A stretch of 64,000 nucleotides of DNA, taken from Tetranychus cinnabarinus. Taxonomy: Eukaryota > Arthropoda > Arachnida > Trombidiformes > Tetranychidae. The translations under genes were made by a program, and so were the position numbers. Location: positions 5,146,001 to 5,210,000 of the forward strand of contig WHVY01000003.1 of the NCBI GenBank assembly GCA_022266195.1, in the 5' to 3' direction. This document shows, in pieces, positions 12,041-22,198 of the stretch. How positions within the stretch are numbered: position 1 is the first letter of the stretch; every line of letters begins with the position of its first letter. The notes under the pieces are model-generated. The model had not been told where the DNA came from and did not search any database. It was given only the letters and a program-made list of their open reading frames with translations.

Positions 12041-14750
12041 ATGTTTCGAGGTTTAGTTGTATTGCTTATCATTTCATCGGTTGATAACCTTCAGATTCTC
12101 AATGATCCTGGACTAGTTCAACAATGGATCTCATCAGCGGACGCTTTGGATAAACTGTTGTGGCCACAAAAGGATATTGTTTGTCAGTTAGTGGAAAATA
12201 TTACAACCAATTGGGATTTACCAGTTTCACAGCAGTGTTTAAGCGATCTCCATAAAATTCATAATGGACTGAACCAGCGTAAAGTTTGGGCTTATAAATG
12301 TAAGTTCAATTTAAGTGCCAATCTCATTAGTGAAGCCAAATGGTTTAAAAATTGAAATGAGTGGACAAACAGTAACCAACAGAGGTAATTATTGCCCATC
12401 AAACTAGGTTTAACAACTTAAACCCCTTTAATTACGCTAATACCTTTTGATCATCATTTAAATAAGCTTTCCAGGGAACTCGTATCACACCGAAAGTAAG
12501 TTCTTGTGAAAAAAATTATATTACGGATGGTCCGCGTTCAATCAAATATCAAGAAATCGCTTGTAAGTAAAGTCAGTATAAGTCTATTATTGATAAGTCA
12601 ATTGTGATATACAGCGTATAATTATGTAAGATATTGTCTAATGAGTATTAGAAGGTACATGCAATTAAAGGTTAAATCTGTAAATATATTGATAGATTAT
12701 TGCAATGTATTAGAGTTTACTGATATTTTGCCAATTTCAGGATCATCTTCACAATATTAACACTTTTTGTGCTGCGTTCAACCTTGGTGACTCACATTTA
12801 TCCTGATAATGTTTCACCGGTTTTGGCTTCATTTTCAATCATTGAAAACACCAAAAAGTTGATTCCATGTGGTAATGACAATGGCGAGCCTCAAGATCTG
12901 CTTTTTATTCACTGTGCAAGGGTTTCCTTACGTGTAATCGCTCTTCTTGGTCATATTTATTTATCATCGGCTTTTATTCCTCACACATTTCGTATGTAAC
13001 GTTCTCCACCATATGATTAGTTGAAATAGTTTTATTCTAGGAACAATAAAAGAAATAAAAATAGAAAAGTAAATAAGAGTAAAATTATTTACAGTGAAAC
13101 TTGAATCGAAGAAGATTTGTAAGCATAAACTACTTGTTAAATCACTTACCGTGTTTCCGCGCATTCTAGCACCGAGCTTGTTAATGAGTGAGTTCACTTT
13201 TAAGCTCTGTTGACACTCATAATTTAGCACTGTGGCTTAAAAATGAACTTAAAACTGGTTTTTATTACATTGGATACATATCTTTTTGTTATCGATTCTT
13301 GCTTTTTTTAATCATTTTTAAGTCACAGAGCTAAATTATGAGTGTCAACATGACTTGAAAAGTGAAAATTTTCATTATTAAGCCCGGTGCTAGAATGCGC
13401 GGAAACACGGTAATTGTCAACTTGTTCAACTTATGACTATTTTGTTTTGTCTTGATTGTAGTCATTTTTTCCTACTCATTGCCTCAACAATGGTTAGTCA
13501 GAGAAACATGGAAACAAATGTTTATCTTTATTGACATCTTTTTTGTTATGAGGTAAGTGTAACATTTTCAACTATTAGTATTCATATTAGTGTATTTTAC
13601 ACACAATTCATGTTAATCAATCATAATTTCAATTTGTTTTCAGTGGATTTCTTACAGTTTATACTTGGTATCCAAAAATAAAACAGTTAAATGGGGAAAT
13701 ATCATTCTGTCGATATGTTACAGCCCGCTTTTTCAGGTAAGTTTAGTTGAAGTGACTTTGCTGTGGTTATAATAACAAGGCTTAACTCAGTTACTTACCG
13801 TTAATATGGCTTGTTGTTAATCCAAGACAAGGAATCATCTCTTTTCTTGGTCACATCGGAATTGGTCCTTTGCTTACTTCATTGGTGGCTTTCATAAAAC
13901 GAGTTCCGCTTCCAGTTTGTTGTACTCTTGATTATGATCAAGAAACACAATTTTTTGAACATTTCAGTACTTATACGCATATAGCACCATATTTCCTAGG
14001 AATGCTAACAGGATATTTAGTTGTAACAAACAAGGAAATTGAAAACAAGGTAAATTATTTACGTTTAAACACCATTCTAATTCCTATCAAACTTCTAATG
14101 CGTTTTTTAACCTGTAGCTCTTAATAGCTTTAGGTTACGTATTTTCAACCATTTTTTGGATAGGGACATTTGTGTTGTCTTACTATTTAGTTGATAGTCA
14201 TCTAGATCGATTTGTTGAAGTTGCTTACATTGGTCTTCAAAAGCTGGTCTTTTCGAGTTTCTTTGCATGGCTATTCTATGCTGTCTCATTCAAATATGGA
14301 GGTAAGGAACAAAAATCAAGTCTAAATATCAATTAAAAGGACTCAATTAATCAAACTATCCGACATGTCAATCAAACAGGCAGCACATCTAAATATGGTT
14401 GGTATGGTTGCTAAGTTATTCGTACTATACAGTCGACTCAGTTATTCCATTGCCATGTCTGAAATGCTGTTCATTTGGTATGACATAACAAACTCTCATC
14501 AATATTTTCCGGCTGATCATTACAATGAGGTAACGTCATGAAATCAGTGATATTTCCGTTCTTCAACACTCACTTCTTCTTTCCTTTCCAGATAATTCGA
14601 GTTGCTTACATCTTTCTTATGTGTACTGCCCTCGGGTTTATAGTCTATTTGCTATTTGAAGCACCTTCTCTAAATTTGATAAAATTTTTTATAAAACGTC
14701 AAACAAATATTTCGAAAGTACAAATCCAGAAGCCAAAGAAAATTGATTGA
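12041..14750 (+). pseudogene. NRF-6-like acyltransferase, broken tandem copy
   Basis: The exons match copy 1: E1 12041-12299, E3 12475-12562, E4 12741-12991, E5 13462-13552, E6 13644-13736, E8 (3' part only) 13791-14049, E9 14118-14301, E10 14384-14529, E11 14592-14750. Exon 2 and the end of intron 1 are lost (about 400 bp relative to copy 1). Exon 7, with the YWWTNLLY motif, and the first 53 nt of exon 8 are lost (about 320 bp). Exon 3 is one base short at its 3' end, so an E3-E4 splice gives an immediate TGA; splicing E1 directly to E3 also runs into TGA. Exon 1 differs from copy 1 by only two synonymous bases, and E4-E11 remain open where present. It is therefore probably a fairly young pseudogene, though a truncated transcript is possible. 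Confidence 0.85.
13149..13410. mobile_element. 262-bp foldback TIR element in intron 4 of the pseudogene
   Basis: The 5' end, beginning CCGTGTTTCCGCGCATTCTA, is mirrored at the 3' end with about 3 mismatches over 39 bp. Further inside, 'gttgacactcataattta' near 13209 pairs with 'taaattatgagtgtcaac' near 13333. Arms of about 100 bp therefore enclose a loop of about 60 bp. TA dinucleotides flank both ends (13147-13148, 13411-13412). It has no coding capacity. Its terminal pattern (CCGTRTT..., then TAGCACCG, then GCTT) is shared with the element at 3424-3613. It is absent from intron 4 of copy 1. Confidence 0.8.
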
Positions 14751-15023
14751 AACATTGTTATTGACCAGTAGAAGACCAGAATAGGGTATGAATAGACGTT
14801 CCAGCTCTTCTTTAATCTGTTTCATTCTACTGCCCGCTTCCATTTTACTATGCTGCTAAATCCTAACATTACTCACTTGGATGATAATTATATAATCTGA
14901 ATTGGCAACCATCTAAAGACTTCAAAAGTCTAACGTTATCATCTATTTCAAGGAAAAGTTTGTCATATAAATCAAACACACTGTAAAATAGACGAATCGT
15001 GTCATGCATTCATTTAAAAAATG

Positions 15024-15029
15024 AATAAA
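15024..15029 (+). terminator. Poly(A) signal relic of acyltransferase copy 2
   Basis: AATAAA in the context 'aataaaaagtttcaat', the counterpart of the copy-1 signal at 11019. Confidence 0.4.
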
Positions 15030-15469
15030 AAGTTTCAATATTTGATATTTGGTTGAGTTGCTATATTGCAGTTAGAAAATGAAACTTTGAAATTGTTTTT
15101 ACTTAAACTTATTATTAACTCAATAACTTTATCTGCATTTCATTTCCTTTATCATTCAATAGAAGGTTACTCAATTTTTTCGAGTTTTCGTCTCCCTTTA
15201 GGTCATTGAATGTCATTTTGAGTTTCCGATTTTAGTGTTAACTTTCTTTTGTTAGTGAGTAATGGCACAAAAAAAATATTCAACTTGATACCAAATAGAG
15301 GAAGAGATAAAAAGTGATCAAACGCACTCACATGAATAAACCTTGAGAATAGTGAAATCAAATCAAAAAAACTGATAATCAGGATTTGGTTTTTTTTGCA
15401 ACGGATGTGTGTTGATGTAAATCATTGAATTTCATATCATTACACCCATTTGATTAGTAGAACACATTG

Positions 15470-16290
15470 ACTCACCCTTTTCAACAATTTAAACATGATT
15501 TTCTAGAAAAAAAAACTGTTTTTTGCTGTTGATAAAAAATTAGGTAAAACAACGATCTGGAACAATCTTGGTTGGCATGAAATTGGATCAATTTATTATC
15601 CACAATTAGTTGATTTAACCAATAAACATCGTGTTTTGATCATCGCTCGAAAGCGTATTTCCCATTCAATTTAAATTGATTAAGAAATGATAGTTAGAAA
15701 CGCCTTCTGAGCAACAATCAAAAACCGATATCTTGGAATTTTTAGTTGCCAAAAAAGAGAAAGAGATAGAGGCACTTAAACAGAGAACGCAGTTGTGGGA
15801 GAAACATAATTAATGATGACAAAGATTTGGATAATAATGATGAAAGATGATAGCGATGATGGGCAACACACAGTGCAATAAAAACAATGTTATAAAGTGA
15901 TACAAACAAAAAGCACAAACATTAGCAAAATACAAAAGTGAAAGAAACAGTCAGAGTGTAAAAAAATGGTTGCAAGCAAACAAAAAAACATAGACTTTGA
16001 AAAGTGAGTAATCGGTAAATCTCTCGAGACTTGCTGGAGATGAGTGAAGATGGACAAATGAAAGATGAAGTTGAAAATATGACGATTATGATGATGGTGA
16101 TGTTGAAGTAGTCAAAAAAAGGAGAAGGAGGAGAAAAAGAAGATAAGAGTGAGCTGTAATTTCTTACACAATTGAGTATTTTGATTGGCTAAAGAGAGAT
16201 GATAATGAAGAAGAAGTACTAAGATGGGAGAAAGAGAGAGACAGCGAAAGAGAAGAAAGAAAGAAAGGGAGAAAAGCAAAGTAATAAGGT
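15470..16290. other. Non-coding stretch after the tandem duplication
   Basis: AT-rich and later purine-rich DNA between the end of duplication unit B and the next dispersed repeat. No exon-like frame was found on either strand. Confidence 0.5.
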
Positions 16291-16990
16291 AAAGTTGAAG
16301 ACGATTTTTGACCTGCAAAAAGATATTCCCACGATTTTGTTTTTTTTTTATCAATGTGTATGTTAAGGTTAAAAAAGGTAAAGTATGTTAGGTAAGGTAA
16401 AGTGTCTCTTGTAACATATTGATCATCATTTTTCTGATCAAGAATGGACCCAAAATTTTACCTGTTTATATTAATTCCCATAATATAATCTATCATCCCA
16501 AGTCAAGATGAAGGAGAGGAATAATACCAGCTAAAGAAATACTGTCTAACGGATCACAGGTAATGTTGTTACAGGGGAGAAGAGAAGATGAAAGAAAAAG
16601 AATCATCTTCTTTCATCTCTTTTTTCGCCCTATTTTATATATATTTTTTTCCTTTTCTTTTGCTTTCTTCTCTCCTTCATCATCTTCTCTCCCTCTCTTC
16701 ATCTCTAGTCAATATTTTTAGCATCTTGTAACTTAAAAATGCTTTTTTACTTTACTTTCTTAAATCAAGCCCGCCTATTAGTAGTTTACTTTCATCTTTC
16801 GCATTTTTTTTCTCCTTCAACATCATCTTTCTTTTTAGCTTCACTTTTTTACCGATACCTTTTTATAAAAAAAACGGAGCTATTAGAGTGAATGACCTAC
16901 ACTCTCCATAGACTTTTTGCTTGGGTTCCTTTCATTGTTTGACCTTCTTTCTTCTATTTCTTAGTCATCTTCTCTCTCTTTTTTAACCTC
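16290..16990 (+). repeat. Dispersed repeat, copy 3
   Basis: The left part (16290-16740) matches 1195-1500 in reverse orientation. The right part (16590-16990) matches 2330-2600 directly: 'caatatttttagcatct', 'gtgaatgacct', 'ccatagactttt', 'cattgtttgaccttctttct'. This copy looks the most continuous of the three. It is rich in TTC/CTT tracts. No open frame or terminal inverted repeat was recognised, so its class is unknown. Confidence 0.65.
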
Positions 16991-17695
16991 ATCGTCTTAA
17001 ATATAAAAATATATTTGTTATTATATAAGATGAGGCAACATAAGGTGATTGGGATCAATCTTTGAGCGGAGACTCAACACACAATGGTAACGGGAATCCA
17101 AGGTCATCATCGTCTTCTTGTTTGTTTCGTTTTTGCTTCAATCTTCATTTTCATCAACATCATTATTCATCAACGTATTTTTCCTTCTCACATCATTTTT
17201 CTACAAAAATCTAGGGCAAAGCAACATGCTTTTTTGTTCTCGAACTTTACAAGTCTTTCTTTTTTCTCCTCACATATCCTTAATTTATAATTGGTGTGGC
17301 TCTTTTTTTTCAGGTTAAGGCGCAATAGGCATTAAGTGATCCCAGAGTAGCAGTTTTCGTTTTTTCCATATCCAATGTTTGATCAAATCATTTTATTCAA
17401 CACAAAACGTCTATCAATCTGCATACAGATGGTACATTTTACATGTCTTCAATCATTAATAATATGCTTGTTAATTGGTGGCTGTAGAGCGGTAAGTTAG
17501 TGCGGTTTCTTCCCATAGAAAGGCAATTTTCTTATTAAATTGTTTTGTTTATACAAGTTTGAAATGTTATTTAGAATTCCAAGCCCAGCCATTAGGTTAA
17601 AATACGAAGCCTTAGGTTTTTGTTTGTTTGTTTTTTTTTGATTGGACAAAATCAATACGAATCTCTATTTCCGAAAAATTTTTGCGACTCCCTGC
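16991..17695. other. Non-coding stretch before profilin
   Basis: Pyrimidine-rich DNA downstream of profilin (which lies on the minus strand) and after the dispersed repeat. The open frames here are low-complexity Phe/Ser/Leu-rich translations of T-rich sequence without family resemblance. I see no gene. Confidence 0.5.
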
Positions 17696-17701
17696 TTTAT
17701 T
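17696..17701 (-). terminator. Candidate poly(A) signal of profilin
   Basis: TTTATT on the plus strand is AATAAA on the minus strand, about 46 nt after the profilin stop codon (17747-17749). The short spacing suits a compact 3' UTR. Confidence 0.5.
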
Positions 17702-17746
17702 TGTCTCTTGCTTTTACAGGTATGACGATGACGACGATTGATTGGC

Positions 17747-18900
17747 TTAGTAGTTTGAGCTTCTTAGATAATCTCCTAATTTTTCAATCACTGTATTTAA
17801 TTGACCAGGGGGAAAACCGTCTGTTGTGGCAGCAGCAAGTAAACCTAAAGATAGAAAATAAAAGAGGAGTTAATAGGATGAAACAACTTGTTTTTTTAAA
17901 TTATGGTTCAACGCTAAAAAATCTTTTAGGGTAAGGCGCAGTTTAAAACTTCATTCTGATTCTTACATGTATTAGTGGCTACAATACAGAGTGCCGAGCT
18001 TCCTTTACGTCCTCGAAGTAAATTGTTTTCAGCGTGTAGGCAGAAAAATTTTTCACCTCCGAAACGGATACCAGTTTCTTGAAAAGCTCCAGGATTATTT
18101 TTCATAGTGTCTGCAATTGCTTTCAACTCCTCAGGAGTTATTTTCTACAGGAAAAAAAGTGTAAAGATAGAATTGTGAATATAATGATATGAACGAAGGG
18201 TGTAAACGAGAATCAAGTGGTGATGGATGCATAAGTGGTTTGAAAATTGAGCTAAATAACTTTGCAATCGATTAAATAGAGTGAAACATAGGGTCAAATC
18301 ATATAACCTTGAGTAGATAATCGTCGTAACTATCCTGATCGTTAGAGTGACTAAAAATCATGAATTTACATGAATGAAAGATATCTTTCAGGTATTTTCA
18401 TACACGCAAACCTAAGAACGATACAAGTTCTTGGGTGAATCTATAATCATTAAACTTGAATCAGAGGGGCATGAAAATATCCTGTCAGAAATAAGAGCCA
18501 TAGGGAAAGAAAAAAGAGATATATATTTATTAAAAGGGAGAGAAAGAGAGAGAGAGAGCGATAGATAGAGAAAGAGAGAGAGAGAGAACAAGAAAGTGAT
18601 ACAGACAGATAAAAAACAAGCATCAAGCAAGAGAGCAACAAAGACAGGAGGAGAAGGATGAAAACCATAGAGAAACACACATCCACACATAGAGAAAATT
18701 GAGATGAAAGGAAAAAGAAAAAGAAGGTAAGAAGTAAAAGAGAGGCAGAGACAGTAAGAGGGGGAGAAAGAGACACTTACAGAATGTTCATCTGCTTCAT
18801 ATTTAGCCCATACGGTACCATCTTGAAGGCCAGCAATAACGGCAATTTTACATGAAACTTGAGAACAGATTTGATTATCAACATACGCTTGCCAAGACAT
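17747..18900 (-). CDS. Profilin
   Basis: Minus-strand model: exon 1 18900..18781, exon 2 18144..17967, exon 3 17844..17747; 131 aa, the usual profilin length. Introns are 636 and 122 bp with GTAAGT and GTAAGA donors, and phases agree (0, then 1). The N-terminus MSWQAYVDNQ is the classic profilin start, whose Trp and Tyr help form the poly-proline site. Exon 2 carries ITPEELKAIADTM, then GIRFGGEKFF and LLRGRKGSSALCIVATNT. Exon 3 ends TDGFPPGQLNTVIEKLGDYL, the conserved C-terminal helix. Profilins bind G-actin, poly-Pro ligands such as formins and Ena/VASP, and phosphoinositides, and promote actin assembly in the cytosol. The gene is divergent from TFIIB 1.1 kb away. Identification is firm; isoform specificity is unknown. 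Confidence 0.95.
18536..18595. repeat. GA-rich microsatellite in profilin intron 1
   Basis: Imperfect (GA)n runs on the plus strand, so (CT)n in the transcript. The tract extends more weakly to about 18775, close to the 5' splice site of the intron. No coding role. Confidence 0.8.
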
Positions 18901-20024
18901 TTTTAAATATAATTAAATTGATTGAATCTGTATGAATTAAAAAGAAATAGAAGATGTAGAATAACACAATCAAGCAATGCTGAAATAAAAAAAAAGGAGA
19001 GAGGAGGAAATCACCACAGTAATGATTTGCTGTTCAGATGAACTACACTTCCAGACAGATTCGGATTCAAAACAGAACTTGAAGTAAAAGCAAAGAGTAA
19101 GGAGTTGAAGAGCAACACTTTTCTGCACTTATGTAGCTTTTAGGGCGCCACATTTAGGTAAAAGAGGATATTACATCCAATACAGAAAATGGCGGTTGAT
19201 AGGAAATTATGTTGAGTAGTAATAAATGTTGATAATACAATGTAAATGAAAAAGAAGATACAAAAAAGGAGTGAAAAAATGAAGATAAGGTGAGATCATA
19301 ATCATGGTTAGTCAGTTAGGGTGGATGATGTTTCATTTTCCCTAATAAGGTCAATAACTGAGAGACATTGATAGGCTTTTCTAATGATTTTAATGAAAAG
19401 GTTAGTTCTTTCAGATTTTTCACAGATTTTCAATTGGTGAGATAGTTACATGGTTCATCCAATGAAAGCTATCCACGATGGTGAAGCCTTAGATATAAGC
19501 TTTTGTTTTTGGCGATGAAATTGTAGCCTCCTAATGTAAATCTTGATATTTCATTGATGTTAGTTAAGGTTCCAAAAGTTTTCCAGAAAGGGGTTGCTCT
19601 TCCCAGGAAGGAATGATGAAATTTGGTTCTTGCCTATTTTTAAATATTATGATGTTATGAAATTGTTCTTGTTCTAAATCCCGATGTTTGTGTTAATTTA
19701 CATGATGGTTAGCTTAAATTTTTAAATCTTTAAGCTTTAAACCCTTCTTCAACAGTTAAAAATGAAAATTTAGAAATAAAAAAGTTGATTGGGTAAATAT
19801 TTTAAACATGGCGCCAGTAAGAGTCTCAAATCTTCTCCCCTCAAGGAGACTGAAGCTTGCAATTCAAAATAAACCTGATAGGTTTAATGTTTAATCAGTC
19901 AATCGCATTTTCTTGTTTTTGGTTTCTTCATCACTTTTCCTCTTCACATTTGCGATCATTTTAATTATTTTAGTAACTATTTTGTGCCTTTTTTGTTTAT
20001 TTACGAAGACTAGCCTGAGTCAGA
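18901..20024. other. Divergent intergenic region between profilin and TFIIB
   Basis: Profilin reads leftwards from 18900 and TFIIB rightwards from 20025, so this 1.1-kb stretch should hold both promoters and 5' UTRs. I see no well-placed TATA box for either gene and no additional coding frame. Both are housekeeping genes, for which TATA-less promoters are common. Confidence 0.5.
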
Positions 20025-21022
20025 ATGTCTTACAGAAAAGCAAAAATTGGTTGCCGTGAACATCCAGATGCAACTTTAATAGAAGATTATAGAGCTGGTG
20101 ATATGATTTGCTCTGAATGTGGACTTGTTGTTGGTGATCGGGTAATTGATGTTGGTAGTGAATGGCGAACCTTTTCCAATGAAAAAGCCAATGCTGACCC
20201 ATCTCGTGTTGGAGCTGCTGAGAATCCGTTAATGGAAAATAATGACTTATCTACTATCATTGCCCGAGCTGAACCCAATAGTTCTGGTGAAGGCTTTAAA
20301 TATTCAAGTAAAAAACAAATGTCAAGCTCTGAGAGAAGCTTGTTAAATGGATTCAAAGAAATAAGTGATATGGCTGATAAGATTAATCTCGCTAAAACCA
20401 TTGTCGGTCAGTATACTTTTTATAACAAGTAAATCTATGCATTTTGGTCATTCTATTTGTCAATTTTTATAACTTGTACTGTTATTTGCTTTCAGAACGA
20501 GCTAATCTCTTATTCAAACAAGTCCATGATAGCAGGACCACAAAAGGCCGTTCTAATGATGCTATTGCCTCTGCATGTCTTTATATTTCTTGTCGACAAG
20601 AAGGAGTACCTCGAACATTCAAAGAAATTTGCGCTGTCTCTAAAGTATCTAAGAAAGAGATCGGACGATGCTTCAAGCTTATTCTCAAAGCATTGGAAAC
20701 TAACGTTGATACTATTACTACAGGAGACTTTATGGTTAGATTTTGTTCCAATCTGGGTCTTTCCTCTGCCATTCAGAAAGCAGCTACTCATATTGCACGA
20801 AAAGCTGTTGAATTGGACATTGTTCCCGGTAGAAGTCCTATCTCAGTTGCCGCTGCAGCTATCTATATGGCTTGTCAAGATTCAAAAACTCCTAAGGAGA
20901 TCGGAGACATTGCTGGTGTAGCTGAAGTTACTATCCGTCAATCTTACAGACTAATGGCACCTAGAGCCGCTGATTTATTCCCAGCTGACTTTCCACATAA
21001 AGATGTTAAATTGAGTTGTTAA
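20025..21022 (+). CDS. Transcription initiation factor IIB (TFIIB)
   Basis: Model: join(20025..20406, 20496..21022), 302 aa, one 89-bp intron with an unusual GTCAGT donor and phase 1. TFIIB joins TBP at the core promoter and positions RNA polymerase II. The N-terminal zinc ribbon has ligands C10, H13, C29 and C32. The B-reader/linker follows (GDRVIDVGSEWRTFSNEKA). Two cyclin folds come next: the first contains NDAIASACLYISCRQEGVPR and FKEICAVSKVSKKEIGRCFK, the second contains THIARKAVELDIVPGRSPIS and KEIGDIAGVAEVTIRQSYRL. The C-terminus ends ...DVKLSC. It is slightly shorter than the roughly 315-residue fly and human proteins, partly because a short loop before KEIGDIAG is reduced. The start codon is conserved in context (MSYRKAKIGC). 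No canonical AATAAA is obvious just downstream. Confidence 0.97.
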
Positions 21023-21493
21023 ATTCAATTAATGACTATCAGAATTAAATTTGAAATTAACGCGCAGATGGTCGCGATAAAAAGGGATCAAAAAAATTTC
21101 CAACATGTATATTTAATATGTATATCTTGTGATTGGATATTCAAATAGCTGTTGTAATGGTTTCAAATTTGATGAACATTTTACAAACAACCTGAAAAAA
21201 GAAGAAAAAAAACAGCAATTAGTGTTTATAAAATTTTGAAGTTGCAGACGATAAACATTAATTTCTCGCATAAACAATTCAATCTTTTACTCACCATCAA
21301 AATTTATAAAATTATTAACATCTTAAATTTGACCCATTGATAAACTTTCTTTTGTAAATTACCTAAAAGTTCATATGAATCAGTAAATTACTGCTGAGAT
21401 AAATTGTTTATGTTTAAACTTAATGATTATTTGCCTTAAATTTCTCAAAAAAACGAGAATCAAAGGCAGTTATTTCAAATTCAAAACTTACCA

Positions 21494-21685
21494 ATGACAA
21501 GCAATTATAATTTCCAGCTCCAAAATGATTTTGCTGAGGATGATTTGGAACCTGATGGAAATCAAGTGACAGGAGGAACAAATTGTTTACTTTCTAAATC
21601 TACTTTCAATCGAAGGGACAGAAATGATGAAACATATTGTGAATCAAATTGCATTGAATTATCTTGTTTTACATTGAACAAGTAA
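21494..21685 (+). CDS. Possible small ORF, 63 aa, unrecognised
   Basis: ATG at 21494 in reasonable context (accaATGa), open to TAA at 21683-21685. The product is polar and protein-like in composition: Asp/Glu/Asn-rich, four cysteines, ending SCFTLNK. The last codons also read as a possible donor (AACAA then GTAAGA at 21681), so it could be a first exon, but I found no matching downstream exon. It lies in the TFIIB 3' flank and could be chance. No family recognised. Confidence 0.25.
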   Translation: MTSNYNFQLQNDFAEDDLEPDGNQVTGGTNCLLSKSTFNRRDRNDETYCESNCIELSCFTLNK

Positions 21686-21784
21686 GAAAATGTTTGTGCT
21701 TTCCATGACAGGTCGTTTTGGTCAAAAAATTGTTACCCATTTGTTTCTTTTTTGACCAGAAACTAAATTAGCAGCAAAATACAC

Positions 21785-21795
21785 TTTATTTTATT
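21785..21795 (-). terminator. Candidate tandem poly(A) signals of the cysteine-cluster gene
   Basis: Two overlapping TTTATT on the plus strand give two AATAAA on the minus strand, about 405 nt beyond the stop codon at 22199-22201. Confidence 0.35.
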
Positions 21796-22198
21796 CAAAA
21801 GCATCTTTCAATTTACATTACCTCCAACTTTCCAATCAATGTGACAATCTCGTGTAATAAGTTGTCTAATTGTTATTCCTCAACTATTTCTTACCTCTCA
21901 AGCAGCAACAATTATCCCTAAATAAAACCATTTTTGTTTTCAACAATTAACAAGCTTTAAAATAATTGATCAAATTTTGTTTTCAATCTTATTCGCGTCT
22001 AGTGAAAATAGGTTTTCTTGGGAAGAAAATGGTGCGATGATTTGTTGAATTCAATAAAATAGAGTAACATCTCAAGACTCATCTGATAGCAACATCAAAC
22101 TTGATCAAATTAAAGACAAAAATTTGACTTTCAATCCTCATTAAAAAATATTAGAGGTGAAGATATCGAGAATAAAGTTAATGACAATGAAATTAAAT

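Larger units (their letters stand above)
11675..15470 (+). repeat. Tandem duplication unit B (degenerate acyltransferase copy)
   Basis: Direct repeat of about 6590-11440. It is shorter because of two internal deletions (about 400 and 320 bp) and other losses, including a compact intron 2, although it carries an added 262-bp TIR element. Similarity continues after the gene through the poly(A) signal and to about 15470. Confidence 0.75.
21023..22198. other. Convergent intergenic region after TFIIB
   Basis: This is the 3' side of TFIIB (+) and of the cysteine-cluster gene (-). It contains tandem minus-strand poly(A) hexamers near 21785-21795 and one small plus-strand frame, listed separately. 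Nothing else is supported. Confidence 0.5.

Noticed and set aside
16112..16354. Minus-strand hydrophobic frame (80 aa)
   Set aside because: Translation of a purine-rich simple tract giving Leu/Phe/Ser; no signal, family match or splice support.
17620..17934. 104-aa plus-strand frame opposite profilin exon 3
   Set aside because: It is antisense to a clear profilin exon and its intron; no family resemblance.
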